NCBI GenBank assembly: GCA_002413785.1
Contig: DHXR01000017.1
Location: 87,148-138,969, forward strand
Length of the DNA stretch: 51,822 nt
Direction: 5' to 3'
From: Mucilaginibacter sp. UBA5151
GTDB taxonomy: Bacteria; Bacteroidota; Bacteroidia; Sphingobacteriales; Sphingobacteriaceae
Position 1 is the first letter of the stretch. Each line of letters begins with the position of its first letter. The translations under genes and the position numbers were made by a program. The notes below the pieces were generated by a model, which was not told the DNA's origin, did not search any database, and saw only the letters and a list, made by a program, of their open reading frames with translations. Shown in pieces: positions 40,469 through 47,500 of the stretch.

Positions 40469-41644
40469 ATGAAAACAAAATCAAACAATAAATCCACTCC
40501 ATGGTGGGTGTGGGCTGCAAGGATATTTGTAGGCCTGCTTTTTATTTTTTCGGGTCTTATCAAAGCAAATGACCCGCTTGGTTTTTCGTATAAACTCGAA
40601 GAGTATTTCGAAGTTTTCCATCTCCCTTTTTTGAACGGCTTTGCGCTTAGTCTCGCTATCCTGTTATGCGCCCTCGAAATGATACTGGGCTTTGCTTTGC
40701 TGATTGGGGTGCGGGCGGTATCTATAGTTTGGGGCTTGTTGCTGCTCGTTATTTTCTTTGGATTTTTAACCTTTTATTCGGCTTATTTTAAAGTGGTGCA
40801 AAGCTGCGGTTGCTTTGGCGATGCGATAGCGCTAACCCCATGGCAGTCGTTTGGTAAAGACCTGGTTTTTATGCTGTTTATACTGGTATTGTTTTTTAAC
40901 CTTAAAAAAATAAAACCGCTGTTTACAGCTAAAACCGGCGACAGGTTACTGATAGCTGCCATCGTGGTTTCGGTAGGGGTAGGGGTTTATACCTATAGTT
41001 TTTTACCAGTGATTGATTTTTTGCCTTATAAGGTTGGCGCTAACATTCCCGATGAAATGAAAATCCCGCCGGGCGCCAAACCCGATGAATATGAACTGAC
41101 CTATCATCTTAAAAATAAAAAAACGAAAGAAAGCAAGGTGATGACCAATACCGATTACCTGAAAAGTAATATCTGGAAAGAGAATAATTGGGAAGTTATC
41201 GGCCAACCGGAAAGCCGGCTGGTTAAGGTGGGATATACCCCAAAAATCCGCGATCTTAGCATCGCTGATGCACAGGGGAATGATTATACAAAGGAGTTAT
41301 TGTCAAACCCCTTTTATAGTGTAATTGTTGTTGCCTATAATCTGCAAAAAACCGATGCAGAGGCTATCAGCCGCTTAAACGTGATGGCAATAAACCTTAA
41401 AACAAACTATAATACACGTACTGTTTTGCTTACATCTAATTCGCCGGCCTCCGCACAGGCTTTTGCTAAGGAACACAACTGGGTAAGCGAGATATTTTAC
41501 GCCGACGATGTGCCGCTAAAAACGATGATGAGGGCCAACCCGGGTATTTTCCTGCTTAAAAACGGCACCATTATTAATAAATGGCATTACCACTCCATCC
41601 CTAAGTACGATGAGCTGGTAAAACAATATTTTCAGCAACAGTAA
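40469..41644 (+). CDS. BT_3928-type membrane protein: DoxX/MauE-like plus thioredoxin-like C-terminus
   Basis: This 391-aa inner-membrane protein has a DoxX/MauE-like four-helix region in the first 145 residues: ARIFVGLLFIFSGLIKANDP, then helices near 50-75, 80-105 and 122-145, and the conserved SCGCFGDAI with a Cys pair between helices 3 and 4. A fifth helix (about 163-185) leads to a soluble C-terminal half with thioredoxin-like organisation (FYSVIVVAYN, NPGIFLLKNGTIINKW) but no CxxC. It probably relays redox equivalents or assists envelope biogenesis; function unproven. The permease gene starts one base after its stop. Confidence 0.85.
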   Translation: MKTKSNNKSTPWWVWAARIFVGLLFIFSGLIKANDPLGFSYKLEEYFEVFHLPFLNGFALSLAILLCALEMILGFALLIGVRAVSIVWGLLLLVIFFGFLTFYSAYFKVVQSCGCFGDAIALTPWQSFGKDLVFMLFILVLFFNLKKIKPLFTAKTGDRLLIAAIVVSVGVGVYTYSFLPVIDFLPYKVGANIPDEMKIPPGAKPDEYELTYHLKNKKTKESKVMTNTDYLKSNIWKENNWEVIGQPESRLVKVGYTPKIRDLSIADAQGNDYTKELLSNPFYSVIVVAYNLQKTDAEAISRLNVMAINLKTNYNTRTVLLTSNSPASAQAFAKEHNWVSEIFYADDVPLKTMMRANPGIFLLKNGTIINKWHYHSIPKYDELVKQYFQQQ

Positions 41645-41645
41645 A

Positions 41646-42704
41646 ATGATCAGCTACCTTATCCGCAAGTTTTTTTATGGCTCGGCAGTGATGCTGGGCA
41701 TTGTGGTGGTGGTATTTTTCCTGTTTAATATTTTACCGGTCGATCCTGCCCGGATGACGCAGGGGCAGCGGGCTGATGTGCAATCTTTACAGGCCATCCG
41801 TAAAGAGTTTGGTTTGGATAAACCTGTTCCTGTGCAGTTTGCTTATTATATAAATGATCTGTCGCCGATAGGCATACACCTTAACAACAAAGAGGAGCAG
41901 CAGCGCTACCATTATGTAAAATTGTTTCCGGTATCTGCCGCAAAGGTGCTGGCCCTAAAATGGCCCTACCTGCGGCGCTCCTATCAAACCCATAAAGAAG
42001 TTGCCTCCCTGCTGCTGGAAGTAATACCGAATACGCTCGTGCTGGCAACCACGGCGATGTTGTTTGCAATCCTTATTGGTGTTTTTTTAGGGGTGATGAG
42101 CGCGGTTCATCAAAATACATGGATAGATAAACTGGCTATCGGCTTTTCAACTTTGGGCGTATCGGCCCCTTCGTTTTTTGCCGGGATCATCATTGCCTGG
42201 ATCTTTGGTTTTGAACTGAGTAAATACACAGGACTGAATATGTCGGGCAGTTTATATACTTACGATCCATTTAAAGGCGAGGTAATCAGCTGGCGAAACT
42301 TAGTATTGCCCATGGTAACCCTTGGCCTGCGTCCGCTGGCGGTGATTGTACAGCTTACCCGTAATGCCATGCTGGATGAGTTGAGTAAAGATTATATCCG
42401 CACGGCAAGGGCAAAGGGATTAAGCGAAAATGCCGTTATTTACCGTCACGCGCTGAAAAATGCAATGAATCCGGTGATCACCGCTATAGCCAACTGGTTT
42501 GCCTCATTGCTGGCAGGTTCGTTTTTTGTGGAATATGTGTTTGGCTATAATGGCCTCGGTAAAACCACGGTTGATGCGCTCGGAATGTCGGATTTTCCTG
42601 TTGTAATGGGTTCCATCCTGTTTATTGCCTTTATTTTTGTGGTGATCAATATTTTGGTAGATATTATTTATGTTTGGGTGGACCCACGAGTAAAACTAAG
42701 TTGA
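41646..42704 (+). CDS. ABC transporter permease, DppB/OppB type
   Basis: This 352-aa inner-membrane permease is of the peptide/nickel ABC family. It has an N-terminal TM (VMLGIVVVVFFLFNILPVDPAR) with the LPGDP-like turn, then RKEFGLDKPVPVQF. Five further TM helices follow, and the EAA cytoplasmic loop is YIRTARAKGLSENAVIYRH. The C-terminal FVEYVFGYNGLG and VDPRVKL are standard. Partner permease, ATPases and binding protein are not adjacent. It starts one base after the BT_3928 stop, so the two are co-transcribed. Confidence 0.9.
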   Translation: MISYLIRKFFYGSAVMLGIVVVVFFLFNILPVDPARMTQGQRADVQSLQAIRKEFGLDKPVPVQFAYYINDLSPIGIHLNNKEEQQRYHYVKLFPVSAAKVLALKWPYLRRSYQTHKEVASLLLEVIPNTLVLATTAMLFAILIGVFLGVMSAVHQNTWIDKLAIGFSTLGVSAPSFFAGIIIAWIFGFELSKYTGLNMSGSLYTYDPFKGEVISWRNLVLPMVTLGLRPLAVIVQLTRNAMLDELSKDYIRTARAKGLSENAVIYRHALKNAMNPVITAIANWFASLLAGSFFVEYVFGYNGLGKTTVDALGMSDFPVVMGSILFIAFIFVVINILVDIIYVWVDPRVKLS

Positions 42705-42706
42705 CG

Positions 42707-43021
42707 ATGAGCGATAGCATAACCTTGGCCGAATTATTTGAATTAATTGTTTTATTTAGCCTTCCTATTTCGGCTTTAGGCAGAATTTGTCAATTTTTTT
42801 ATCTGTATTTAAGACTTAATTTATTGCCGAAGAAAATTATTTTAATACTGGTAGTTTCTGAATTTATCTCATGGATATTGACCGGAGTGTTCTGGTTTAA
42901 ATGGCCATTTAAAACGGATATAATGTTTCATTTTGTTTGTTTGCCGACACTTGGAGGCGAAATTATCTTATTGGTATTTACAGGCTTTGTATTTAAAAAA
43001 GGAGTTAAGTCATGGGCTTGA
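42707..43021 (+). CDS. Small membrane protein of unknown function
   Basis: I do not recognise this 104-aa protein. It has three hydrophobic stretches (about residues 10-30, 38-58 and 70-97) and few charges between them. The ATG at 42707 lies two bases after the permease stop, and its 3' end overlaps aroK by ten bases, so it seems to be part of a BT_3928-permease-membrane protein-aroK operon. Confidence 0.65.
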   Translation: MSDSITLAELFELIVLFSLPISALGRICQFFYLYLRLNLLPKKIILILVVSEFISWILTGVFWFKWPFKTDIMFHFVCLPTLGGEIILLVFTGFVFKKGVKSWA

Positions 43022-43524
43022 TTTTCCTCGTTGGATTTATGGGTTGCGGCAAAACTACGCTTGGACGAAAGCTGGCGTCGCGGCTGGGTTATGCTTTTAT
43101 AGATCTTGATCATATTCTGGAAGCACAGGTTGGTATGACCATCGCTCAATATTTCTCGGAATTTGGCGAGGATGCCTTCCGTCGCCTGGAGTCGGAGGTG
43201 CTGAAGCAAACAAAATATCCAGAAAATGCCATAGTTTCCACAGGCGGCGGCCTGCCTTGTTTTTTTGATAATATGGACTGGATGAACGCTCAGGGCAAAA
43301 CGGTTTATATCAGGTTATCACCCAAAACCTTAGCCGGCAGGCTTGAAAGCGAAAAAGCTAAACGTCCCTTACTAAGAGAAAAACACGGCGAACACCTGAT
43401 TGAATTTATTGCTGAGAAATTAGCGGAGCGGGAAAAGTTTTATGCCAAAGCCACTATTATTGCTGATGGGTTGGGTTTAAATGCAGAGAAAGCGGAGCAA
43501 TTGTTGAAAATTAAGGCCATTTAG
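43012..43524 (+). CDS. aroK: Shikimate kinase
   Basis: This 170-aa enzyme phosphorylates shikimate in the pathway to aromatic amino acids. The P-loop is FMGCGKTTLGRKLA (residues 9-22), DLDHILE binds Mg and shikimate, FRRLESEVL carries an Arg, and STGGG is the shikimate-binding loop. The lid region KRPLLREKHG has the conserved RPLL. The start overlaps the preceding gene by ten bases, and the 3' end overlaps the convergent toxin gene by 14. Confidence 0.95.
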   Translation: MGLIFLVGFMGCGKTTLGRKLASRLGYAFIDLDHILEAQVGMTIAQYFSEFGEDAFRRLESEVLKQTKYPENAIVSTGGGLPCFFDNMDWMNAQGKTVYIRLSPKTLAGRLESEKAKRPLLREKHGEHLIEFIAEKLAEREKFYAKATIIADGLGLNAEKAEQLLKIKAI

Positions 43525-43813
43525 AATAGCCCATTCTGTTATCGATTACAGCAATTACCTTAATTGTTTTTTTAGAAACGTTATAAAAGATCGACAGTTG
43601 CTTGCTTAGGACAGCCCGATGAAACTTGGAATTTTTTGTACTTTTTGGATACAATTTCGGATTAAGTACAACTCTTTTTTCGAAAGACTCAAGTAACAAA
43701 TAGAAATTATCAATTTCCCTTTGAGAGAATTTTAGCTGTAAATATTCTCTTATGATTAACGTACCCTTAATTGCGCGGCCTGACCAAAAAATGAAAATGT
43801 GTTTATTATCCAT
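43511..43813 (-). CDS. RelE/ParE-family toxin
   Basis: This 100-aa type II toxin-like protein has the core pattern of an N-terminal IFWSGRAIKGTLIIREYL helix pair and a C-terminal sheet with SKFHRAVLSKQLSIFYNVSKK, then IKVIAVIDNRMG. This is typical of ParE-like proteins of Bacteroidota (inhibiting gyrase or, for RelE, cleaving mRNA at the ribosome). The target cannot be decided. The start overlaps the antitoxin by eight bases. The last 14 bases lie antisense over the end of aroK. Confidence 0.85.
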   Translation of the reverse strand: MDNKHIFIFWSGRAIKGTLIIREYLQLKFSQREIDNFYLLLESFEKRVVLNPKLYPKSTKNSKFHRAVLSKQLSIFYNVSKKTIKVIAVIDNRMGYSKWP

Positions 43814-44042
43814 TTTTTAATCTTTGCCAAAAAATTTCTGACGAATATACATCGCCGTTTTCAGCTTCTTTTAATCCTTCTTCAAGGTATTGTTTTTGAC
43901 TTTCAGTAAGATCATCCCACCAATCTTTGCTCGTATTAGCAGTTCTTACCCCATCCAATGCGTTTAACAAGTTTATATCCGACAAGCCTTCAATCCAGCT
44001 TATCAGATTTGATTTTGTTTCTTTGATTTCTGCTACCGACAT
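43806..44042 (-). CDS. Antitoxin of the ParE/RelE-type pair
   Basis: This 78-aa acidic protein precedes the toxin. Its N-terminal half (MSVAEIKETKSNLISWIEGL) is helical and its C-terminal half (DDLTESQKQYLEEGLKEAENG) contains the common toxin-wrapping helix seen in Bacteroidota addiction antitoxins. No clear ribbon-helix-helix is visible. ATG 44042 is preferred to the TTG at 44048. A TAAATTTG box lies 16 bases upstream. Confidence 0.8.
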   Translation of the reverse strand: MSVAEIKETKSNLISWIEGLSDINLLNALDGVRTANTSKDWWDDLTESQKQYLEEGLKEAENGDVYSSEIFWQRLKNG

Positions 44043-44058
44043 ATTCAAATGGTTTATA

Positions 44059-44066
44059 CAAATTTA
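44059..44066 (-). promoter_or_regulatory. Bacteroidota -7 promoter box TAAATTTG
   Basis: Exact TAnnTTTG match on the minus strand upstream of the antitoxin ATG. It lies only seven bases after the stop of the PRTase gene. Confidence 0.55.
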
Positions 44067-44073
44067 ATAAATT

Positions 44074-44580
44074 TTACCTCAAATAAACCCCATCTTCTTC
44101 GCCTTCCACATCCAAAACAACATCAACATGCTCTTTTAAAACGGTCGAAAGCGCAATCCCGGCAAAGTTTGTGGTAATGGGGAAATTTTTATGGTTACGG
44201 TCCACCAGTACAGCGGTACGGAATTTTTTTATCGGTACATCCAGAAAAATGCCGAAACCATAAGCCAGCGCTTTGCCGCTGTTTAATACATCATCCACCA
44301 AAACAACAACTTTGTTGCTGCAATCATTTACATCGAAGTCGATGTCGGCATGCAGGTAGGTGCTTTGTTTATCCAACGCAATGGTGAGGATTTGGCTTTT
44401 GAACGGCGCGATTTCATCCAGGATGCCTTTTAATCTTTCGGCAATTTTTTTGCCGCCCGGCAAAATACCGGCTATCAGGATCTCTTCTTCATCAAAATTA
44501 TCTTCCAGTATCTGGTAGGCTATCCGGTCAATCTTTTGCTGGATCTGTTGCTGGTTTAATATGAGTAGTTGTTTGTCCAT
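44074..44580 (-). CDS. PyrR-like phosphoribosyltransferase
   Basis: This 168-aa type I PRTase has the PRPP-binding motif VVVLVDDVLNSGKAL (about residues 89-103). The flanking ILIAGILPGGKKIAERL and FRTAVLVDRNHKNFPI are typical of PyrR. PyrR proteins are bifunctional (uracil PRTase and pyr attenuator), but no pyr genes or antiterminator structure are nearby, so a salvage or regulatory role is only inferred. Flanked upstream by a word-repeat spacer. Confidence 0.82.
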   Translation of the reverse strand: MDKQLLILNQQQIQQKIDRIAYQILEDNFDEEEILIAGILPGGKKIAERLKGILDEIAPFKSQILTIALDKQSTYLHADIDFDVNDCSNKVVVLVDDVLNSGKALAYGFGIFLDVPIKKFRTAVLVDRNHKNFPITTNFAGIALSTVLKEHVDVVLDVEGEEDGVYLR

Positions 44581-44586
44581 TATTTT

Positions 44587-44707
44587 GTTGAAATGTTGTA
44601 AGATTGAAATGTTGCAATTTGAAATGTAAACTACCGGATCAATTACTTATTCTGTAAAGGTAAAACTAAGCTTTCAACCTTACAACATTTCAAATTACAA
44701 CATTACA
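44587..44707. repeat. Mirror-image word-repeat spacer (GAAATGTTGTAAGATT words)
   Basis: The left region 44587-44627 and right region 44677-44707 are reverse-complementary with permuted words (GAAATGTTG, TTGTAAG). It fills the space between the PRTase and the upstream gene, both on the minus strand. A single related word (ACAACATTACAAC) lies at 40442-40454. Confidence 0.75.
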
Positions 44708-44712
44708 ATAAG

Positions 44713-45111
44713 TTATTTCTTCACATAAGGGTAATAAATAAAATTTGCCCCCTCAGGCACAACTACGAACACACACATAAAATCGTTCGGGTTTTTGTAG
44801 CTGCTGATAAAGCGGTCCTTTAATATTTCTTTAATGATCCCTTTTTCTAAAAACTCTTCCATAGTTGAAGCGTGGATACTCCATTCCGTGTGCAGGTCGC
44901 GGCGGTCTAAAATTACTTCGCCTAATTTTAAGTCATGCTGGTGGGCTATAAAAATAGGGTAATTGCTAAGCCCTTCCACCATAATTTCAATGGCCACCTC
45001 GCGGATGGATTCGTTGAAAAGTTTCAGGTCCGGCTCCAAACTTACCAGCGGACTTTCCTTTTTCGGTAATTCGTTATTTTTCTCTTCGTTTAACAGTTCT
45101 TCCGGTTCCAT
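44713..45111 (-). CDS. Conserved-looking cytosolic protein of unknown function
   Basis: I cannot name this 132-aa protein. An acidic low-complexity N-terminus (MEPEELLNEEKNNELPKKES) is followed by a compact alpha/beta region with IEIMVEGLSNYPIFIAHQHD, then EVILDRRDLHTEWSIHASTM and FMCVFVVVPEGANFIYYPY. The last part is strongly conserved in appearance. It has no signal or TM. ATG 45111 is taken; a GTG three codons upstream (45120) is in frame. Confidence 0.7.
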   Translation of the reverse strand: MEPEELLNEEKNNELPKKESPLVSLEPDLKLFNESIREVAIEIMVEGLSNYPIFIAHQHDLKLGEVILDRRDLHTEWSIHASTMEEFLEKGIIKEILKDRFISSYKNPNDFMCVFVVVPEGANFIYYPYVKK

Positions 45112-45198
45112 ATTGAACACGATTTTTATGATTTAAATGATTTTCAGGATTTTTTATTTTGCGATTACTCTTTTCGGCAATGAACTATGAACCATCAC

Positions 45199-46608
45199 CT
45201 ATGAACTCTTCAAAACCAGCAACACTACATTCTCCACATGCTGCGTATGCGGGAACATATCCACCGGCTGAATTTTTACCGTATCGTATTTTTCTTTTAA
45301 TACCAGCAAATCGCGGGACTGGGTGGCGGCATTGCAGCTTACGTAAACAATTTTTGGGGCTTCAATTTCCATTAGCCGGTTCACCACGTCGGGGTGCATA
45401 CCTGCGCGCGGCGGATCGGTGATAATCACATCCGGTTTGCCGTGTTCAGCTACAAAATCAGCAGCTAAAACATCTTTCATATCGCCTGCGTAAAATTTTG
45501 TATTGGTAATGTTGTTGATAGATGAATTGATCTTCGCATCCTCAATAGCGGTTGGTACATACTCAATCCCCACTACTTCGCGTACACTGCCTGCAATAAA
45601 ATTAGCGATAGTTCCTGCGCCGGTATAAAGGTCATAAACCAGTTCGTCGCCCTTAAATCCGGCAAAATCCCGCGTTATTTCATAAAGCTTTAAAGCCTGG
45701 ATAGAATTGGTTTGATAAAATGATTTCGGCCCGATGCGGAACTTAATGCCATTCATCTCCTCGTAAATAAAACCTTCTCCTTTATAAACAATTACATCCT
45801 GATCGAAAATGGTATCGTTCTTTTTCTGGTTAATTATATACAATAAAGAGGTAATTTCAGGGAATTTCGCATCAATAAAGCCCATCAGTTTATTTACTTC
45901 TTCTTCATCGGCGTAAGCAAAAACCACAATCACCATGGTTTCGCCGGTTGATGAGGTACGGATGATGAGGTTGCGCAATGCGCCGGTATGGGCTTTCAGA
46001 TCGTAAAAGCTATAACCATGCTTGAGCACAAATTCACGGATGCTGTTCTTTAAGCTGTTTGAAGGTTCGGCCTGGAGGTAGCAATGGTCAATATCCAGTA
46101 TCTTATCAAACCGGCCGGGGATATGAAAGCCGAGGGCGTTCATGTTCAATACCTCGTCGCTGCGGTTTTCGCCGTCATTTAGCCAGCGTTTGTTGCTGAA
46201 TGTATATTCGAGCTTATTGCGGTAATATTTATCAGCAGGGGAGGGTACTATCGGCAGAATCCCTGCAACATCTATTTTGGCAATGCGTGTTAAGGCATCC
46301 ACGACTGATTTTTGCTTAAACTTTAACTGAGCCGCGTAGGTCATGTGCTGCCATTTGCAGCCGCCGCAGGTGCCGAAATGCTTGCAAAAAGCCTCGGTGC
46401 GGTATTCGGACGCCTGTTTTAACTCGGCTATTCTGCCTTCGCCGAAGTTTTTTTTGCTGCGGTAAACTGCTATATCGGCAATATCGCCGGGCACGGCATT
46501 ATCTACAAAAAGTACAAACTCATCGGCTTTGCCTACGCCTTTGCCTTCTTCGGCGATGTCAATAATGGTAACGTTTTCAAAAAACCTTTTTTTCGCGACT
46601 TGATTCAT
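45199..46608 (-). CDS. rlmD: 23S rRNA (uracil-5-)-methyltransferase RlmD
   Basis: This 469-aa SAM-dependent RNA m5U methyltransferase is of the RumA/TrmA family. The N-terminal TRAM domain (IDIAEEGKGVGKADEFVLFV) is followed by a 4Fe-4S site CKHFGTCGGCKWQ with a distal Cys in DHCYLQ. The SAM domain has YDLYTGAGTIANF, ITDPPRAGMH and the catalytic Cys in VSCNAATQSRDL. Family members also include RlmCD and TrmA; the Fe-S site favours RlmD. The TAG stop lies inside a GTTCATAGG repeat tract (45178-45210). Confidence 0.92.
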   Translation of the reverse strand: MNQVAKKRFFENVTIIDIAEEGKGVGKADEFVLFVDNAVPGDIADIAVYRSKKNFGEGRIAELKQASEYRTEAFCKHFGTCGGCKWQHMTYAAQLKFKQKSVVDALTRIAKIDVAGILPIVPSPADKYYRNKLEYTFSNKRWLNDGENRSDEVLNMNALGFHIPGRFDKILDIDHCYLQAEPSNSLKNSIREFVLKHGYSFYDLKAHTGALRNLIIRTSSTGETMVIVVFAYADEEEVNKLMGFIDAKFPEITSLLYIINQKKNDTIFDQDVIVYKGEGFIYEEMNGIKFRIGPKSFYQTNSIQALKLYEITRDFAGFKGDELVYDLYTGAGTIANFIAGSVREVVGIEYVPTAIEDAKINSSINNITNTKFYAGDMKDVLAADFVAEHGKPDVIITDPPRAGMHPDVVNRLMEIEAPKIVYVSCNAATQSRDLLVLKEKYDTVKIQPVDMFPHTQHVENVVLLVLKSS

Positions 46609-46705
46609 CAGCCTGCAAAGTTAATGGTTTTTTTGTTGAAGTGTTATGATTATCAACTCCGCCAGGGCTGACGCGTTAGAAAACGAAAAAATCGTTGTTT
46701 TAATC

Positions 46706-46733
46706 CAGCAGTGTGTGTCCATACAGGCTGCTG
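46706..46733. repeat. Degenerate fixed-core hairpin
   Basis: CAGCAG...CTGCTG stem around TGTGTGTCCATACAGG. The core is close to the GTG-TCCC-CAC hairpins at 17494 and 28087, but imperfect. It lies in the 200-bp stretch between the small acidic frame and rlmD, in which I see no other feature. Confidence 0.4.
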
Positions 46734-46806
46734 CCTTTAAACCATGCAAAGTTATACGTCCCGGTTTGGCGGTACAAACCAGGGCGCAAAGGAAAAAAAC
46801 CGGCAA

Positions 46807-46920
46807 TTAAATAAACAGGTTGAATACAGATTCCCAGAAGTCGTCTGTTTCAATTTCTATTTCTGTGGGTTCAAACCGCTCGTCGATCAGGTCCGAAAAT
46901 TCAATTAGTTCCTGGCTCAT
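46807..46920 (-). CDS. Possible 37-aa acidic protein
   Basis: A short frame begins with ATG at 46920 and reads MSQELIEFSDLIDERFEPTE, then IEIETDDFWESVFNLFI, and TAA. It carries 12 acidic residues against a single Arg, and the composition looks like a real small protein rather than random sequence. A TTATTTG box on the minus strand lies about 25 bases upstream. No family recognised. It could be a short cofactor peptide, or a chance frame. Confidence 0.45.
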   Translation of the reverse strand: MSQELIEFSDLIDERFEPTEIEIETDDFWESVFNLFI

Positions 46921-47023
46921 GGGTAAAATGCTTTAATTATACAAATAACGTTATTTATATACCAAAAACCAAAATGGTATTGTGAAATTTGTGTAAAATT
47001 ATTTATCAGTTAGAATATGTCCG

Positions 47024-47419
47024 TTAAAAATTGTTCAAGCTTGTCAAATAACTTAAACTATAAGTTTTTCGCTCGACGACTTTTGGCCAATTCCATTCTT
47101 CTATTGAGCTTGTGTTTACTGTTTTTTCCACCAATATGCTATCTCCTTTGCATTTTACTATAATTTTTTCGTCTTCTTCATCAGCAGTCCCCAAATAGAC
47201 CCTGAAATTAGTTGAGTCGGTAAGATAATACGAATCAACATCACTGCCCAATGCGCCCATGGCATAAACGCAATAAACCTCAATGTATAGATTGCAGCTA
47301 CAACCATTTGGTTTATAGTTACACAGTCGAGCTGTGAATCTATAATTTGTTTTGTTTCTAAGGTGGGAGCATCCGAACATTGTTAATATTAACATGATTA
47401 TGAAATATTTTTTCATCAT
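47024..47419 (-). CDS. Small lipoprotein of unknown function
   Basis: This 131-aa protein has a lipoprotein signal peptide (MMKKYFIIMLILTMFGCSH, lipobox TMFGC). The mature part carries four further Cys within about 25 residues (ARLCNYKPNGCSCNLYIEVYC), likely disulfide-bonded in the periplasm. No family recognised. The A+T content and codon use look a little richer than neighbouring genes, which could mean recent arrival; this is an impression only. Confidence 0.65.
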   Translation of the reverse strand: MMKKYFIIMLILTMFGCSHLRNKTNYRFTARLCNYKPNGCSCNLYIEVYCVYAMGALGSDVDSYYLTDSTNFRVYLGTADEEDEKIIVKCKGDSILVEKTVNTSSIEEWNWPKVVERKTYSLSYLTSLNNF

Positions 47420-47500
47420 TTATCTCAAATTGAGCTGTTTTTGCGAGTTTTGAATGAGGGCAGAATGCCTTGATATTCTACCCTCATTTTAATTTATATC

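Noticed and set aside
44074..44580. pyr-type attenuator controlled by the PyrR-like protein
   Set aside because: No anti-antiterminator loop or pyrimidine gene nearby; the upstream inverted repeat belongs to the general word-repeat class.
46621..46806. 61-aa frame on the minus strand
   Set aside because: Contains the degenerate hairpin at 46706, poor composition, no promoter box; the 37-aa frame upstream is more credible.
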